Positions 9,913-20,300 of a stretch of DNA of 64,000 nt are shown here, in pieces. The notes beneath the pieces are model-generated. The model was given only the letters and a program-made list of their open reading frames with translations. It did no database searches and had not been told where the DNA came from. Every line of letters starts with the position of its first letter. The stretch's first letter is position 1. A program made the position numbers and the translations under genes. Source of the DNA: Bradyrhizobium aeschynomenes (GTDB lineage Bacteria; Pseudomonadota; Alphaproteobacteria; Rhizobiales; Xanthobacteraceae); contig NZ_JABFDM010000006.1 of the NCBI RefSeq assembly GCF_013178945.1, positions 393,233 to 457,232 on the forward strand. The letters are read 5' to 3'.

Positions 9913-10951
9913 CAGAGCCTTACACGGTGCAACGACCGTTTCCAGGATCGTTGCGGCGGCTTTCTGGAGCATGCTGGTTGGACTCCTCCTCGCCTCGGGG
10001 TGGCTGCTTCTGACCGCCTGCGGCATGAGCTTCTGGGGTGTTCAGGAGGCGTTTTGTCCGAGGCGCTCGGCGATGCGCCCGGATTCAGCCGCAAGTGAAC
10101 TCGACGGACTGTTCCGCCGCGTTCAGGAACTCGAGCGACAGGTAGGAGAGCGGCCGCAATGTCGAGCCGAAGGAGCCCGCCTCCCTGATCTTCGCCAGCC
10201 TCTCGCGCCATCGCCGATGCCTCGGAAGAGCGACGCATCCCCCTCCCTTCGCGGCGGGGAGGCGGCATTCCAGCAGGCCTGCATCGGACCACGCGCCGAG
10301 CAGTCCGCTGCGGTGATCGTTCTCGACGGCTCACGCAGCATGCTCTTACCTTATGACATCGACCCGGCGCGTGACAAGGACCTGCACGACCGTCAACAGC
10401 GGGGTGACGCCACCATCAACGAGGAATACAATCAGGCGATATCCGGCGCGGACGGACGCCGCATCGATATCGCCAGGGCTGCAATCCTGGAAACGATCGC
10501 CGCTTCGCGAGGGTCTGCGCATGTCGTGACTTTCGACGGCTGTAATTCGATCCAGAGCGGCTCCGGCGCAGATGGCGTCAACTTGATCCGTACGTTGGCG
10601 CCGAAGGCGGGCACGCCGATCGCAGACTCTCTGCGGCGCGCGGCGCAGCTCGTTCCTCCAGGAACCGACGGCCGTTCCAATGGAAACATCACTCTCGTCA
10701 CTGATGGAGCGGAGAGTTGTCACGGCGATCCGTGCGCAGCCGCAAGGGAGATCAAGAAGGAGCGCCCCGGTATCGTCATCAATGTAGTCGACATTGCAGG
10801 TTGGACCGACATTGCTTGTGTCGCCAGAGAGACCGGAGGCTTCGTGAGGCGAGGCGGTCGCAGCATCAACCTCGTTCCGCTGCTCAAAGATGCCCTCAGT
10901 CAGCAATCCAAGAGTGATTGCGAGGGCGCGATTGAACGTCCACGCCAATAA
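9899..10951 (+). CDS. membrane-anchored von Willebrand factor A (vWA) domain protein
   Basis: ATG 9899 is chosen over the upstream in-frame ATG at 9860. It overlaps the preceding gene by only 14 bp, has a GGAG ribosome-binding site, and places the membrane segment at residues 14-42 of a 350-aa protein. A coiled coil near 64-87 ends in Cys88, as in the SrfA-like protein and the protease. The vWA domain spans about 135-330. Its MIDAS motif is DGSRS at 143-147, and further acidic and Thr positions lie in AGTPIADSL and LVTDGAES. The vWA domain should be periplasmic, binding a protein ligand through a divalent metal. This is the last gene of the plus-strand block; only 29 bp separate it from the convergent block. 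Confidence 0.85.
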   Translation: MAAPDRALHGATTVSRIVAAAFWSMLVGLLLASGWLLLTACGMSFWGVQEAFCPRRSAMRPDSAASELDGLFRRVQELERQVGERPQCRAEGARLPDLRQPLAPSPMPRKSDASPSLRGGEAAFQQACIGPRAEQSAAVIVLDGSRSMLLPYDIDPARDKDLHDRQQRGDATINEEYNQAISGADGRRIDIARAAILETIAASRGSAHVVTFDGCNSIQSGSGADGVNLIRTLAPKAGTPIADSLRRAAQLVPPGTDGRSNGNITLVTDGAESCHGDPCAAAREIKKERPGIVINVVDIAGWTDIACVARETGGFVRRGGRSINLVPLLKDALSQQSKSDCEGAIERPRQ

Positions 10952-10980
10952 GCTCAAACACCGAAGAGTCCACAATCCGG

Positions 10981-12369
10981 TCAGGGAATGCCGAGCGGCT
11001 GATCCATGTCCTGGCCTGGACCGCGAGACACCGAAAAGCTACCGGCCCGTAATTCGATCGCGCCTGCGGCGCCATTTGCACCAACGCTCCCCGTCGCCCC
11101 CCGCGATCCGGCGCGGCCAGCGGGACCGGCCTGCGCCGATCCGCAGGGCGGGAGTGTGCTGCCCGGATGTCCGCCACCTCCGCCATAGCCGTAGAAGCCG
11201 CCGATGCCGCCGCTCCCTCCCGCGCCCCCCTGAGCGGATACTTTCAATCGGCCGAGCGAACCGATGTCTTCGCTCAGGTTGATCTTGACTTGGCCTCCAT
11301 TCCCTCCACGGCCCCCTGAACCGCCCACTCCGCCGTTGCCGCCATTGCCGCCTGGCAGGCCGTTCTCAGGAGGTTTCGTACAATTGCCGGGGCTGCCGAT
11401 TTCGGCGCTGGCTCCGTTCGCTCCGTTGCTGCCCTGCCCACCAAGACCACCGACACCCCCGGCAGCGCCGGCTTGCCCGGCGTTTTCGATCGTCAGCAAT
11501 CCCGCGATCGACTTTGCCTCTATCGTAATCGACCCTGCATCGTGACCAGATGAACCAGCCTTTCCCGCGCCGCCATCATTGCCCTGCTGACCCGGTTGCG
11601 AGGCCTTTGTCCCCGTCATGCCGCCCTGCGCACGCGGCAAGCGGTCTGCAAACGCGACGATGAGAGTGCCGCCCGGCCACGTCTCAATGCTTCCCGTCTC
11701 TCGAATCTGCAAATCGTATCCATTGGTAACAATCTGCTTCGGCAATCTCAGGCGGCCGGCCGGCCCGCGATCGCTTCCTCCCAACGTCCGCGGGCCATCG
11801 AGTGTGATGACCTCGGGCCCGCGGTCAGTCACTGAGCCAAATGCGATGCGCGCCTCCGCCTCGGCGCTTTTTTCGCAGGACAATTGCGGCAAACCGAGCT
11901 TGCCGAGATAGTGACAGCGAGACGCATTGGTGACGTGCACCCTTATGCGCCGCTCTCCGGGACTCGCACCGAATACCGTCAATGTCCTGGCCTGCTCACT
12001 CGTCGGATCGACGTTTGCAGGTAAGAGCAAATGGCCGTCCGAATCCATCCATTCGAAACGCAGCAGCGCATTAGATTGCAGCGGAACACTGGATGGCGAG
12101 GCGTCGAGCACGACAATGTCGCCGACGAAAGCCTCAATGTTCGGCTGGCGCAGCGCGACTACCGGCTCGCCATTGTTCGCCAGATAGGTCAACCCCACAG
12201 GCACGGAGGCTGCCGCCATCAGGCCGAAGAGTACTCCCCCCAGCAAGGCCGCAGATTGCGGACGCCATACCGCAGTGAACGCCGAGGCGAAGGGGATCGC
12301 GCTCCCCGGGGCTTTTGCCGCAGGTGGATGATCGTGACTGGATTTTCCAATGAGATCTGTGACATCCAT
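10981..12369 (-). CDS. membrane protein with PKD-like domain and collagen-like Gly-X-Y repeats
   Basis: The 462-aa protein has a cytoplasmic N-terminus of about 37 residues and a membrane segment near 38-60. A beta domain resembling PKD/Ig folds (VVLDAS motif near 97) follows. From about residue 245 to 450 there are three blocks of Gly-X-Y triplets (for example GQAGAAGGVGGLGGQGSNG and GGNGGNGGVGGSGG), broken by short beta-strand segments such as DAGSITIEAKS and GQVKINLS. That alternation suggests either a collagen-like triple helix or a glycine-rich beta-helix extending into the periplasm or beyond. It is the last gene of the minus block, 32 bp after the ABC transporter gene. No enzymatic motif is seen. 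A structural fibre or stalk role is an inference from composition. Confidence 0.78.
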   Translation of the reverse strand: MDVTDLIGKSSHDHPPAAKAPGSAIPFASAFTAVWRPQSAALLGGVLFGLMAAASVPVGLTYLANNGEPVVALRQPNIEAFVGDIVVLDASPSSVPLQSNALLRFEWMDSDGHLLLPANVDPTSEQARTLTVFGASPGERRIRVHVTNASRCHYLGKLGLPQLSCEKSAEAEARIAFGSVTDRGPEVITLDGPRTLGGSDRGPAGRLRLPKQIVTNGYDLQIRETGSIETWPGGTLIVAFADRLPRAQGGMTGTKASQPGQQGNDGGAGKAGSSGHDAGSITIEAKSIAGLLTIENAGQAGAAGGVGGLGGQGSNGANGASAEIGSPGNCTKPPENGLPGGNGGNGGVGGSGGRGGNGGQVKINLSEDIGSLGRLKVSAQGGAGGSGGIGGFYGYGGGGGHPGSTLPPCGSAQAGPAGRAGSRGATGSVGANGAAGAIELRAGSFSVSRGPGQDMDQPLGIP

Positions 12370-12401
12370 GGATGAAGGGACCGCAGGGAAGAGAGGGACC
12401 G

Positions 12402-14723
12402 CTAGTTCAGCTCCTGAGCAATGCTCTCATGCTGCCGCCACCACAACCAGACCGACAGCCACACGACCACCGTGACTACAAACAACGTAAATACGATCGA
12501 AATACCGGCCACGACGGTCACCTCTGTCACTGACGGCAGAGGAAGCCCGATGTTCTGGAACAGAACGTAGCACCCAAAGCTCAAGGCTGCACCGACAACT
12601 GCGAGTATCGCCGATGCGAAGATGGAAACAGCTCCAAGCCGCCAGAAAATCTGTCGTACCAAGCTTCGCCAAGTGAGCCCATAGGCACGGAGTACCGCAT
12701 TCGGCCGAGCGTTCTTCTCCAAGAAGACCTGAATTGAGGTCCGCAGGAAGAAGACGATCGAGACAAGCACGATACCTCCCACGATGAATATCAACTGGCC
12801 GATTGCCGAAAACCGGTTGCTTGCCGCTATCATCTTGTCAATATCTTCGCGAGAGAATGCGAACTTCTTCCTTTCGAGGAATTCCTTCAAGATCCCCGCG
12901 CGCTCGGGGTCGGTATAGAACACCGCCTGCTCGTAACTTTCGCTCGGTCCCAGCAGGGGCGAGCCGTGCGGAACCAGCATTGCGAACGGCTCTCCGCGCG
13001 GTTGCGGCAGATCGCTCACGATCCCGCCAATACGCACACGCCGCTCGTCATCACCATCGACCATGCAAAGCGGCAGTGTCGTGACGTTGCTTGGCAAGTC
13101 ACGATGGGCGTTCGTCAACTGCTCGCGCAACCCCTCCGTGATGAAGATTTCGTCTCCGGTCAGCGGAAGCGTCACAAGCTTGCGCATGCTCTGTCCCTGG
13201 GGAATGAGATCTCCAAGTCGACGCGGGATTCCCTGGCCGCTCACTGCAACCTTGCTCTCCAGCATGGCGGGTTCAGCCAAACTTGCGATCAGAGCCTTAG
13301 GCGCCGAAATTGGGCTGGCATCGCACGTTCCGTTCCGCTCGAACCGCAATGAAACATACTGAATGTTCCGACCAAAAACGAGATCCCGAGCGCGCCCGCA
13401 AGGGTTTGTCGAGGCGGCGGCCGGCTCCCTGAATAAAACTGGAAATGCGCTCCGCCACCAGGGCTCGTCGAGCTGAGGACTTCGCCACGTTGCTTCTTGG
13501 TTGAAATTCGTAATCAAATCCGGCGTCAGCTCGACAGCGGATGCGCTGTCGCCGATCTTCATGTTGGGAGCGGACGATACGACATGGCAGGCTGTGGGAT
13601 CTGACATGGCCTGCTTCCTGTAGAAGGACATGGTATTCAAGCCGATCAGAATGAAGCTCGTCATCAGGACTGCGAGCAAAATGGCGTAGGCTTCGGCACG
13701 ATCTGAAAAGCGTCCGTAGAGCCGTATCAGACTCAAGAGCCCCGTCAGCATTGGTGGCGGCCGGCTTTCGATGCTCGACATCCATCGCCCGAAAGCTCCA
13801 AGCTGAAAAAGGCTGCTGGTCGCCTGCCGCAACGAAAACGTCAGGGAGCCGCCGACCTTGGCCTGGGTATAGCGCACTTCGTCTTTTGTCTTGGTCGCCT
13901 TCGAAACACGCAGGCCTTGCTTCACACCCGAGACGACAATGCCGTCGTAAACTTTCTCCTCGACCTCCCGCCATTGCTCAAGACCAGGATTGGGGAATGG
14001 CCCCTCGAGCTCGATCTCCTGGCCTGGCCGTTTACGTACCACCAGGAAGTCGCTGGCGAACTCTGCAGCGAGTTGAAGGTCGTGCGTCGCCCAAAACAGC
14101 GTGCGCAGAGGATCGGCCTCCTGATAATCAGCCAAGACCCGCATGATCGCGGCCGCAGTCCGTTTATCGAGGCTGCTGGTCGGCTCGTCGGCAAAGATGA
14201 CCTGCGGCTGATGGAATAGTGCACGCAGGATAGCGACTCGCTGCTTCTGTCCACCAGATAGTCGCCATGCCTCCCGACCCGCGGCTCCGGCGGGCAAGCC
14301 CATCGCATCCAAGCTACTGACGACGTCTTCGTCGGAGTGTTGAATGCCGTTGAGAAGTCCGGGAAGCGCGGCATTGATACCGGCTGAGGCGTCAGTAATC
14401 AAATGCCCTTCCTGAAAGACAAATCCCAGCCGATGGCGGGGAAATGCCTTTTTTCGGTCGGCCATATCGGCGGTCGTTCCGTCGGAAAAGGAATAGGTGA
14501 TCGAAGCCGGGCGGCTCCTACCGGAAAACGGCGCGTCGAGGCCCGCAATCAGGTTCAGAAACGTCGATTTTCCGGACCCAGAGATGCCTAGTAGCGCGAT
14601 GCGGCGGCCGGCCAGCAGATCCACGTCCGGAAACTTCATGTCGAGCGGTTCGCCTCCGACAATGGAAGGGGGATAGATCCGCCTCAGATTCTTCGCCCGA
14701 ATCAACGCAACTTGATCCCTCAT
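12402..14723 (-). CDS. MacB-type ABC transporter, ATPase and FtsX-like permease fused
   Basis: The ATG at 14723 overlaps the TGA of the upstream vWA gene as ATGA and puts the ABC domain at the very N-terminus (773 aa). Walker A GISGSGKST is at 46-54, signature LSGGQ at 155-159 and Walker B VIFADE at 175-180, followed by SSLD. The C-terminal half has four membrane segments, one after the ATPase and three at the end, flanking a large periplasmic domain. This is the MacB/FtsX plan, which couples ATP hydrolysis to periplasmic work rather than classical transmembrane transport. No MacA or TolC partner is encoded in the window. Because most neighbours are secreted, it may move, extract or remodel one of them. 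Confidence 0.88.
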   Translation of the reverse strand: MRDQVALIRAKNLRRIYPPSIVGGEPLDMKFPDVDLLAGRRIALLGISGSGKSTFLNLIAGLDAPFSGRSRPASITYSFSDGTTADMADRKKAFPRHRLGFVFQEGHLITDASAGINAALPGLLNGIQHSDEDVVSSLDAMGLPAGAAGREAWRLSGGQKQRVAILRALFHQPQVIFADEPTSSLDKRTAAAIMRVLADYQEADPLRTLFWATHDLQLAAEFASDFLVVRKRPGQEIELEGPFPNPGLEQWREVEEKVYDGIVVSGVKQGLRVSKATKTKDEVRYTQAKVGGSLTFSLRQATSSLFQLGAFGRWMSSIESRPPPMLTGLLSLIRLYGRFSDRAEAYAILLAVLMTSFILIGLNTMSFYRKQAMSDPTACHVVSSAPNMKIGDSASAVELTPDLITNFNQEATWRSPQLDEPWWRSAFPVLFREPAAASTNPCGRARDLVFGRNIQYVSLRFERNGTCDASPISAPKALIASLAEPAMLESKVAVSGQGIPRRLGDLIPQGQSMRKLVTLPLTGDEIFITEGLREQLTNAHRDLPSNVTTLPLCMVDGDDERRVRIGGIVSDLPQPRGEPFAMLVPHGSPLLGPSESYEQAVFYTDPERAGILKEFLERKKFAFSREDIDKMIAASNRFSAIGQLIFIVGGIVLVSIVFFLRTSIQVFLEKNARPNAVLRAYGLTWRSLVRQIFWRLGAVSIFASAILAVVGAALSFGCYVLFQNIGLPLPSVTEVTVVAGISIVFTLFVVTVVVWLSVWLWWRQHESIAQELN

Positions 14724-17332
14724 GGAAGATATTCCAATGGCACGAAGAACCACTCCGATCGCGCGTCGGACGAGATCCAGCGCCAGTCGAATGCTTTGGG
14801 CGAAACTGTCGGTCTCACCTGTGCCTGATTGTTGCTGAAGATGATGTCCTGTCCGGGATTTTCGACGGCTTGATTGTTGCCGACCATCGAAAGCAGGAAG
14901 GCGCTGCGGCAGACACCCGACAGCACGCGATTCTGGAATTGGGCCGCAGTTTCCGTTGTGGTCATCGCTGTCGCCGTTCGGTCTCCCCGCCACCTCCGCA
15001 AGAACTCTTCCGGCGTTCCTTCAAGCATGGTCGATATTCGTTCCGCGGGCACACTGAAGATGCGCGCATAGAACTCCTTCATCGTCTCGTTGGGTCGCCG
15101 ATCTGAGAAGGTCACGGACTTGATGAGCTTTTCAATCGATTCTTCCACATAGCCGATCCGGTCGCTATATCTCAGATTCTCGCACAAGGCGGTCGCTCGC
15201 GACCGGATGTCGTTGAACTCGGGCCGCCGCACACCCAGCCAATAACGCAGATCGGGATCACGCCCACCGCTTTGGTACACGAACCCATTGCGTACTAACT
15301 GGATACGTCGGCCAAGCTCTGCCAACTTTTCCGGCGAGAACCCCATCTGCGTCAGAAAGTCACGTGCGAGCAGCGCCGGCGGAGCGCCACCTGACTGGAG
15401 CTTCGACATGTCGCCCGAAAGCGCCCCGGCCACCGCGTCGCGGACTGCGGCAGTGGCATCGATGTTCTGCAGGATCTGATCGCCGATTTTCTGTGCCAAC
15501 GCATCGACTTCCGCCTGGACATTCATGTTGCTCGCCGCGGGAATGGTCTTGAAGACGCGCTCCCCCAATGCACTACTGATTGCATCGGCATCCTCGCGAA
15601 ACTTCTTGAAATAATCGTCCTGCGTTGCGGCACGGCCCCCGCCACCGAGCACCTGAAGGGCAACGAATCGGGTCTTGCTTCCCGCAGCGCCGCTGGCCAG
15701 CGTACCTTGATTGACAGCCAAATTCCGAAAGCGATCGTCGATGTTCTTGATTGCCGCTGTCACGTGGTTAGCGGATCGCTCCTCTGTGACGTCGAAGCCG
15801 CCGTTGGTTCGGTGCGTGCCTAGCTTACGGTTGCCATGGTCTCCAATCCATATCACCAACCGCTGCGATCCTTCAGACGTCCAGTTTGCCGTGGCGATAG
15901 CCCGCTCCAAGGCGGCGAAAGGCGCTTCCGGCTTGTCCTTATGGATGTCCTCAAAGCTGCCGGCAGACTGCAGCCGGTCGAGGCCCGTCAAGTCGTTCGC
16001 TTGGCTGAACGGTATCGCATAGAAATCCAGGCCACCATTGACCTTCTCGTTGTAGTCACCATACAAAGCGATCGAATATCTCAGCTGCAGATCGCCTTTC
16101 GCCGCAACCTGATTGACCCGGGCACGAATGGCAGCCACGACGGCTTTGAAGTAGGGACCCATGCTTTCAGTCGCATCGACGACAAACAGCACGTCAATGT
16201 TACTGGCCCTTTTGACCGTCAGACCCAAACGGGCAACTTCCTGCTTGACCTGAGGTTCAGGTATACAACCCTGGTTACCTTCGATGCAGGCTTGTCCGCT
16301 GAAGACGACCTCGTAGACGTAGGATGGGGGGTCGGCGCCGGGCCGCGGCGGGATCGTGGCACCATACGGCGTTCCCCTGATGACGGGAAAGCGAATGACG
16401 TTGACATCCTTCGGTTCCTGGAATGCGCCTTCGGGCTGAAACGCCAGAGGGTCAAGTACTGCACCGCGGTCAGCGAAAGGTGTACCGATCCGTGCTGAGG
16501 GCTCGGTCTTGTGGATCTTGATGCCCTGTTTGCCTCGTCCGTAATAGACCGCGAGGGCCGACGGCCATATCTCGACGTCCTTGCCCAGCACCCATCCATT
16601 CGTGCGCGTCACGACGCTCCCTCTGACCTGACTGGCCGATCCGACACGCAGGAAACAGCCTTCCTCATTGAAGATCCGGCAGCGGTTGCCGTTGGCCCGG
16701 CGCACTTCGAACACGGAGAGGACTTCAAAATAGCCGAGGCTGCCGCGGCGTTCTGCTTCTGACGGCTCGGGTCCGTCAAATGGCGCCTGGAATAGCGGCG
16801 CGCGCTGCCCGTAGCCGGTGTTGCGATCGAGCCTGTTCTTGACGATGATACGTGCTCTCAGTTCGTTCGGAAGCTTTCGGCGATCCAGTTCCGCGTTAAA
16901 GCCGGGGACCTGGATCAACAAGAGCGGCTCGGAGCTCTGTTGGATTTCCCTGGCGTTCAACCAGCCGCAAATGCGATCGCGCGAGCGCCGGACGAGCGCC
17001 GGGCCGTCCTGTCCGAGGACGGTCCCGAGCAGAACCTCGACATCGTCGTCATACCCCAGCGGGGTGGTTTGCACCTTCGGATCTGCCAGCGCAGGAGAGC
17101 GGTAGAGAGGAATGTTCGCGCGCGCTGGACTGCCGATGCGCTTCTGCAAGTCGACGGCCGAACCGCTTGCTAGCGCAGGATTGAGCCGTTCGAGCGTGGC
17201 CTGGTCTGGACACGCCCCGGCTTCATTGACCGGCGGTCGCTCTTGCGCTTGCGCAGACGGCAACAGACGTGTGGTCAGAACCAATGCTGAAAACAAACCG
17301 ACAAGTAGATGTGTTCTTACGATCATGACCAC
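14720..17332 (-). CDS. large secreted vWA-domain protein
   Basis: The 870-aa protein begins with a signal peptide (hydrophobic 8-24, cleavage likely after AQA near 29). Residues 60-125 look SH3-like (DVEVLLGTV, ICGWLNAREI). A second beta region with Cys pairs follows. A vWA domain starts near residue 380 with the MIDAS DATES (VVDATESMGPYF); it is of the insertion-rich kind (IWIGDHGNRK). The C-terminal ~350 residues are mixed helix/strand and unrecognised. It lies in the middle of the minus block, coupled to the ABC gene by an ATGA overlap and 21 bp after the 1012-aa gene. It is the second vWA protein of the locus, here soluble rather than membrane-anchored. An adaptor or ligand-binding role is likely; the ligand is unknown. 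Confidence 0.82.
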   Translation of the reverse strand: MVMIVRTHLLVGLFSALVLTTRLLPSAQAQERPPVNEAGACPDQATLERLNPALASGSAVDLQKRIGSPARANIPLYRSPALADPKVQTTPLGYDDDVEVLLGTVLGQDGPALVRRSRDRICGWLNAREIQQSSEPLLLIQVPGFNAELDRRKLPNELRARIIVKNRLDRNTGYGQRAPLFQAPFDGPEPSEAERRGSLGYFEVLSVFEVRRANGNRCRIFNEEGCFLRVGSASQVRGSVVTRTNGWVLGKDVEIWPSALAVYYGRGKQGIKIHKTEPSARIGTPFADRGAVLDPLAFQPEGAFQEPKDVNVIRFPVIRGTPYGATIPPRPGADPPSYVYEVVFSGQACIEGNQGCIPEPQVKQEVARLGLTVKRASNIDVLFVVDATESMGPYFKAVVAAIRARVNQVAAKGDLQLRYSIALYGDYNEKVNGGLDFYAIPFSQANDLTGLDRLQSAGSFEDIHKDKPEAPFAALERAIATANWTSEGSQRLVIWIGDHGNRKLGTHRTNGGFDVTEERSANHVTAAIKNIDDRFRNLAVNQGTLASGAAGSKTRFVALQVLGGGGRAATQDDYFKKFREDADAISSALGERVFKTIPAASNMNVQAEVDALAQKIGDQILQNIDATAAVRDAVAGALSGDMSKLQSGGAPPALLARDFLTQMGFSPEKLAELGRRIQLVRNGFVYQSGGRDPDLRYWLGVRRPEFNDIRSRATALCENLRYSDRIGYVEESIEKLIKSVTFSDRRPNETMKEFYARIFSVPAERISTMLEGTPEEFLRRWRGDRTATAMTTTETAAQFQNRVLSGVCRSAFLLSMVGNNQAVENPGQDIIFSNNQAQVRPTVSPKAFDWRWISSDARSEWFFVPLEYLP

Positions 17333-17353
17333 TTTGCGAGCCCGCTCCCCGTT

Positions 17354-20300
17354 TCAATTGCTCTGCTGAGCCACCCACGTCCCTACCTTCGCGAATGCGG
17401 CTTCAAGCACCGTCGCCGGATCGCGATCCAGCAGATCGGGAAACGGAACGAACAGAACCGTCGACTGATTGACGCCTCCGCACGAATAAGCCTTGGTTCT
17501 CGTTGCGAGGATTTCCTCTCGTGTGCCGGGCCCGAGATCGTTCTGAATGCGCAGCGACGACACATGGGCAAAGATGATACCGAAGACGATCGGCTTCCCC
17601 GACATCCGCGCGACACCTTCTGTCATCTCCTTCCATTCGGGGCATGATCGTGAGGTCGGGCTGCCAGCACCGACATAGATCGCGACCGACGAGCGCTCGT
17701 CGGACAGGTCGAACAGCTTGGAGTAGCGCTGGATCATTCTTCCGACGGCCTCGAATGTCGGAGCAGATGCCGTGCTGGCCGTATCGATAAACGCCGAATA
17801 TCGCCGATCACCCTCCCGATCCAGCCTGACCGATTGAGAGGCGGGCTTGGGGTTGCGGAACTGCCCGGTGATCACTGCGGATTCGGGAAATCCGTACGTC
17901 AGGGGCTCCACCGAACTCATCGCTGCCAGATCATAGCCCACAGCCATGTTCATGGCGCTGCTACTGGGAAAATATTGGTCGCGCGCCTTGTCCAAAAACG
18001 TCGTGAGATGACGAAAGATCTGGTCCTTCGTGTCCTCGACGAGATTTGCGCTGCCTGCCGTAACCCCAATATCCTGAGGCGCGTACAGACCGAGCAGCCA
18101 CCGCCCGCGCATTCTTATCGGCACTTTTTTCGTTAGGACCCCGATCTCACCTAAGCTTGGTACGATTTCAGGAACAAGGCTCCAGCCCTCCGTCGGATTG
18201 AAAGGAACAAGGTCGCTACGCGACGGAGCGCAATTGGCGGCACCACTAAACGGACGTACAACGAACTGAAGTCCTGACTCTACGTTGAGCTTTGCACTTT
18301 GCAGGACTGAAGACCGGAGGACGCGCTTGCCGCCAAGAGTCGTCGAAAGGAGAGGAATGCCTTCCTGCATTCCACCAGGAGATACGAGAAGAAATTCGCA
18401 CTCGTTATTCGACGTATCTGGCCGGTCAAGATAAATCCTTGCAAACGGCTCGATCTGAATGACCCAGCTATCAAATCTGTAGGCATCTTCGATCTTTGCA
18501 ATCTTCTCATTTACCTGGTCACGAGCATTTATCCGCTGCCTGTCGACAAGTGAGCTAGCCGTCTCCGCCGTCGTCCGCACCTGAGCGGACACAAACCGCA
18601 CTCCCGCAAGAGGCGGCTCAAACACCAACTCTCCAGCCGAGCCGGTTATGTCGCCCGACCAGGCGACGACCCCGTCTTTCGATTTCGTTAATTCTGGCCT
18701 ATCGCTCTTGCTTGCCAGCTTTGTATCGCCCAAGATGACAAACGCCTTGCTCTTGCGAACGAGCTCTAACAACCGTTGCGCCGATCGTTGCGGATCCTGC
18801 CCCCCTGAAGCATCTGGCCTGATCACGAAATGGGCCATGATAGCGGATTGCACTGCCACGCTTTGAGCCGCGACAGGCGATTGGCTCGATGCTACGGAGG
18901 GGTTCGTAGCGACCAACTCTCCATCAATGGGAGCATCAACATCGTCAGCCTGCTCGAGAGCATACCTACTATCTGACCGTTTGACCAGCTTCATGCCTCT
19001 TTTTTGCGGCATGCTCGGCGTAATGATGCTTGGCGCTTGGTCATTCTTCTGACTCGGAAGAATATTGACACGAAGTATCGCGGCGTCCGGCAGATAAAGA
19101 CGATAGAGCCGCGACCGACCAACCACGGACAATTCTGGCAGGTACTTATCGTCAACGCCCAGGCGTTGAAAGAGTTTAGACCATCCTCCTGCGCTTGCTA
19201 TAATTGCACCGCTCGCAAATTGAAGCCGCTCGCTTAGGCCAATCGCGCTCGCATCGAGATACCACGTTCGCAGTGTCACCTTTGATGTACACACCCCCGA
19301 GCCACAATCGATGGGCTTACCCGCAATTCTAATTAAGTCCCTGGCCTCCGGCGTTATCGATAACCTACTCGCGCGTGTCGCATCTCCTGATCGACCAACA
19401 ATCTCTATGCCTAAAATATCCGTCGCGTTTACGGCGCCATCCACCGCGCTGATCAACAAGCGCTTTAGCTTTGGCTCATCGTAATCGGCGGGTACTCCAT
19501 CGATCGAAATCTCGATATCTACTTGGCTTGGACGCGCGCCTGTCAGAGCTCCGCTTCTCACCGCCGCTGCGCTGCGTCTCTGTCCTAACTCTTGAACGCT
19601 GCTGCTCGATGGGGCTGATATAGTTGAGCCCCCAGCTGACTGACTGGTTGAGCCCGGAACGGCGTCAGAAACGCCGGGCGGCCGCGACTCACGAAGTCGG
19701 GGACTCATCTCCTGCGATCGAGCCGTTTGCTGAAGTATGCCAGATGGTGGCAATTGCCCGCCCGTTAACTCAAGTAGCGAGGAGTTTCCGCTGCACCGCG
19801 AAGTACAAACAACCAGTGCCACGGGCGGAATGTTCCTCCTACGAATTGTTTCGGTATCTATTGAGAGCTTGATCCAAAAGGATTCCGCAGGATTACCATC
19901 GACTTCCACTGCATATTGATTTAATGAAATCGCACCTGAATAACTGCCGACCGTCGGAATCAGCTCCAGCTGAGGGGTTTGCGGGGAGGTGCTGCCGAGG
20001 ACGAGAACAGGAATCACTGAATCCCGCTTTTCAGATTGATCATTGCTACATTTCATATCGATTCGTGTCGCGAGCGGATCATTCCACCAGCAGCTCCTGA
20101 GGATCATTGCGTTCAGCGGAACTCCTCCCAGTCCTTTGGCGACCTGAAAGTACTCCAACGTCCGCGATAGCCTAGCGCTGAGGGGCTTGAACTGATTGCC
20201 TGACTTCAACACGCGCGGCGCTTCCTCCGCGGAAAGCTTTGCTGTCCTTAGATCGGCCAGGGTGGTGTTAGAGGACGTTTGTGCGAACGCGAGGTGCGCT

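Noticed and set aside
11200..11500. DNA tandem repeat or CRISPR-like array in the Gly-rich region
   Set aside because: The periodicity is codon-level Gly-X-Y coding without conserved DNA repeats or uniform spacers.
14724..14993. 90-codon N-terminal extension of the ABC transporter frame
   Set aside because: It overlaps the coding end of the vWA gene in another frame. The ATGA-coupled start at 14723 gives a normal ABC N-terminus.
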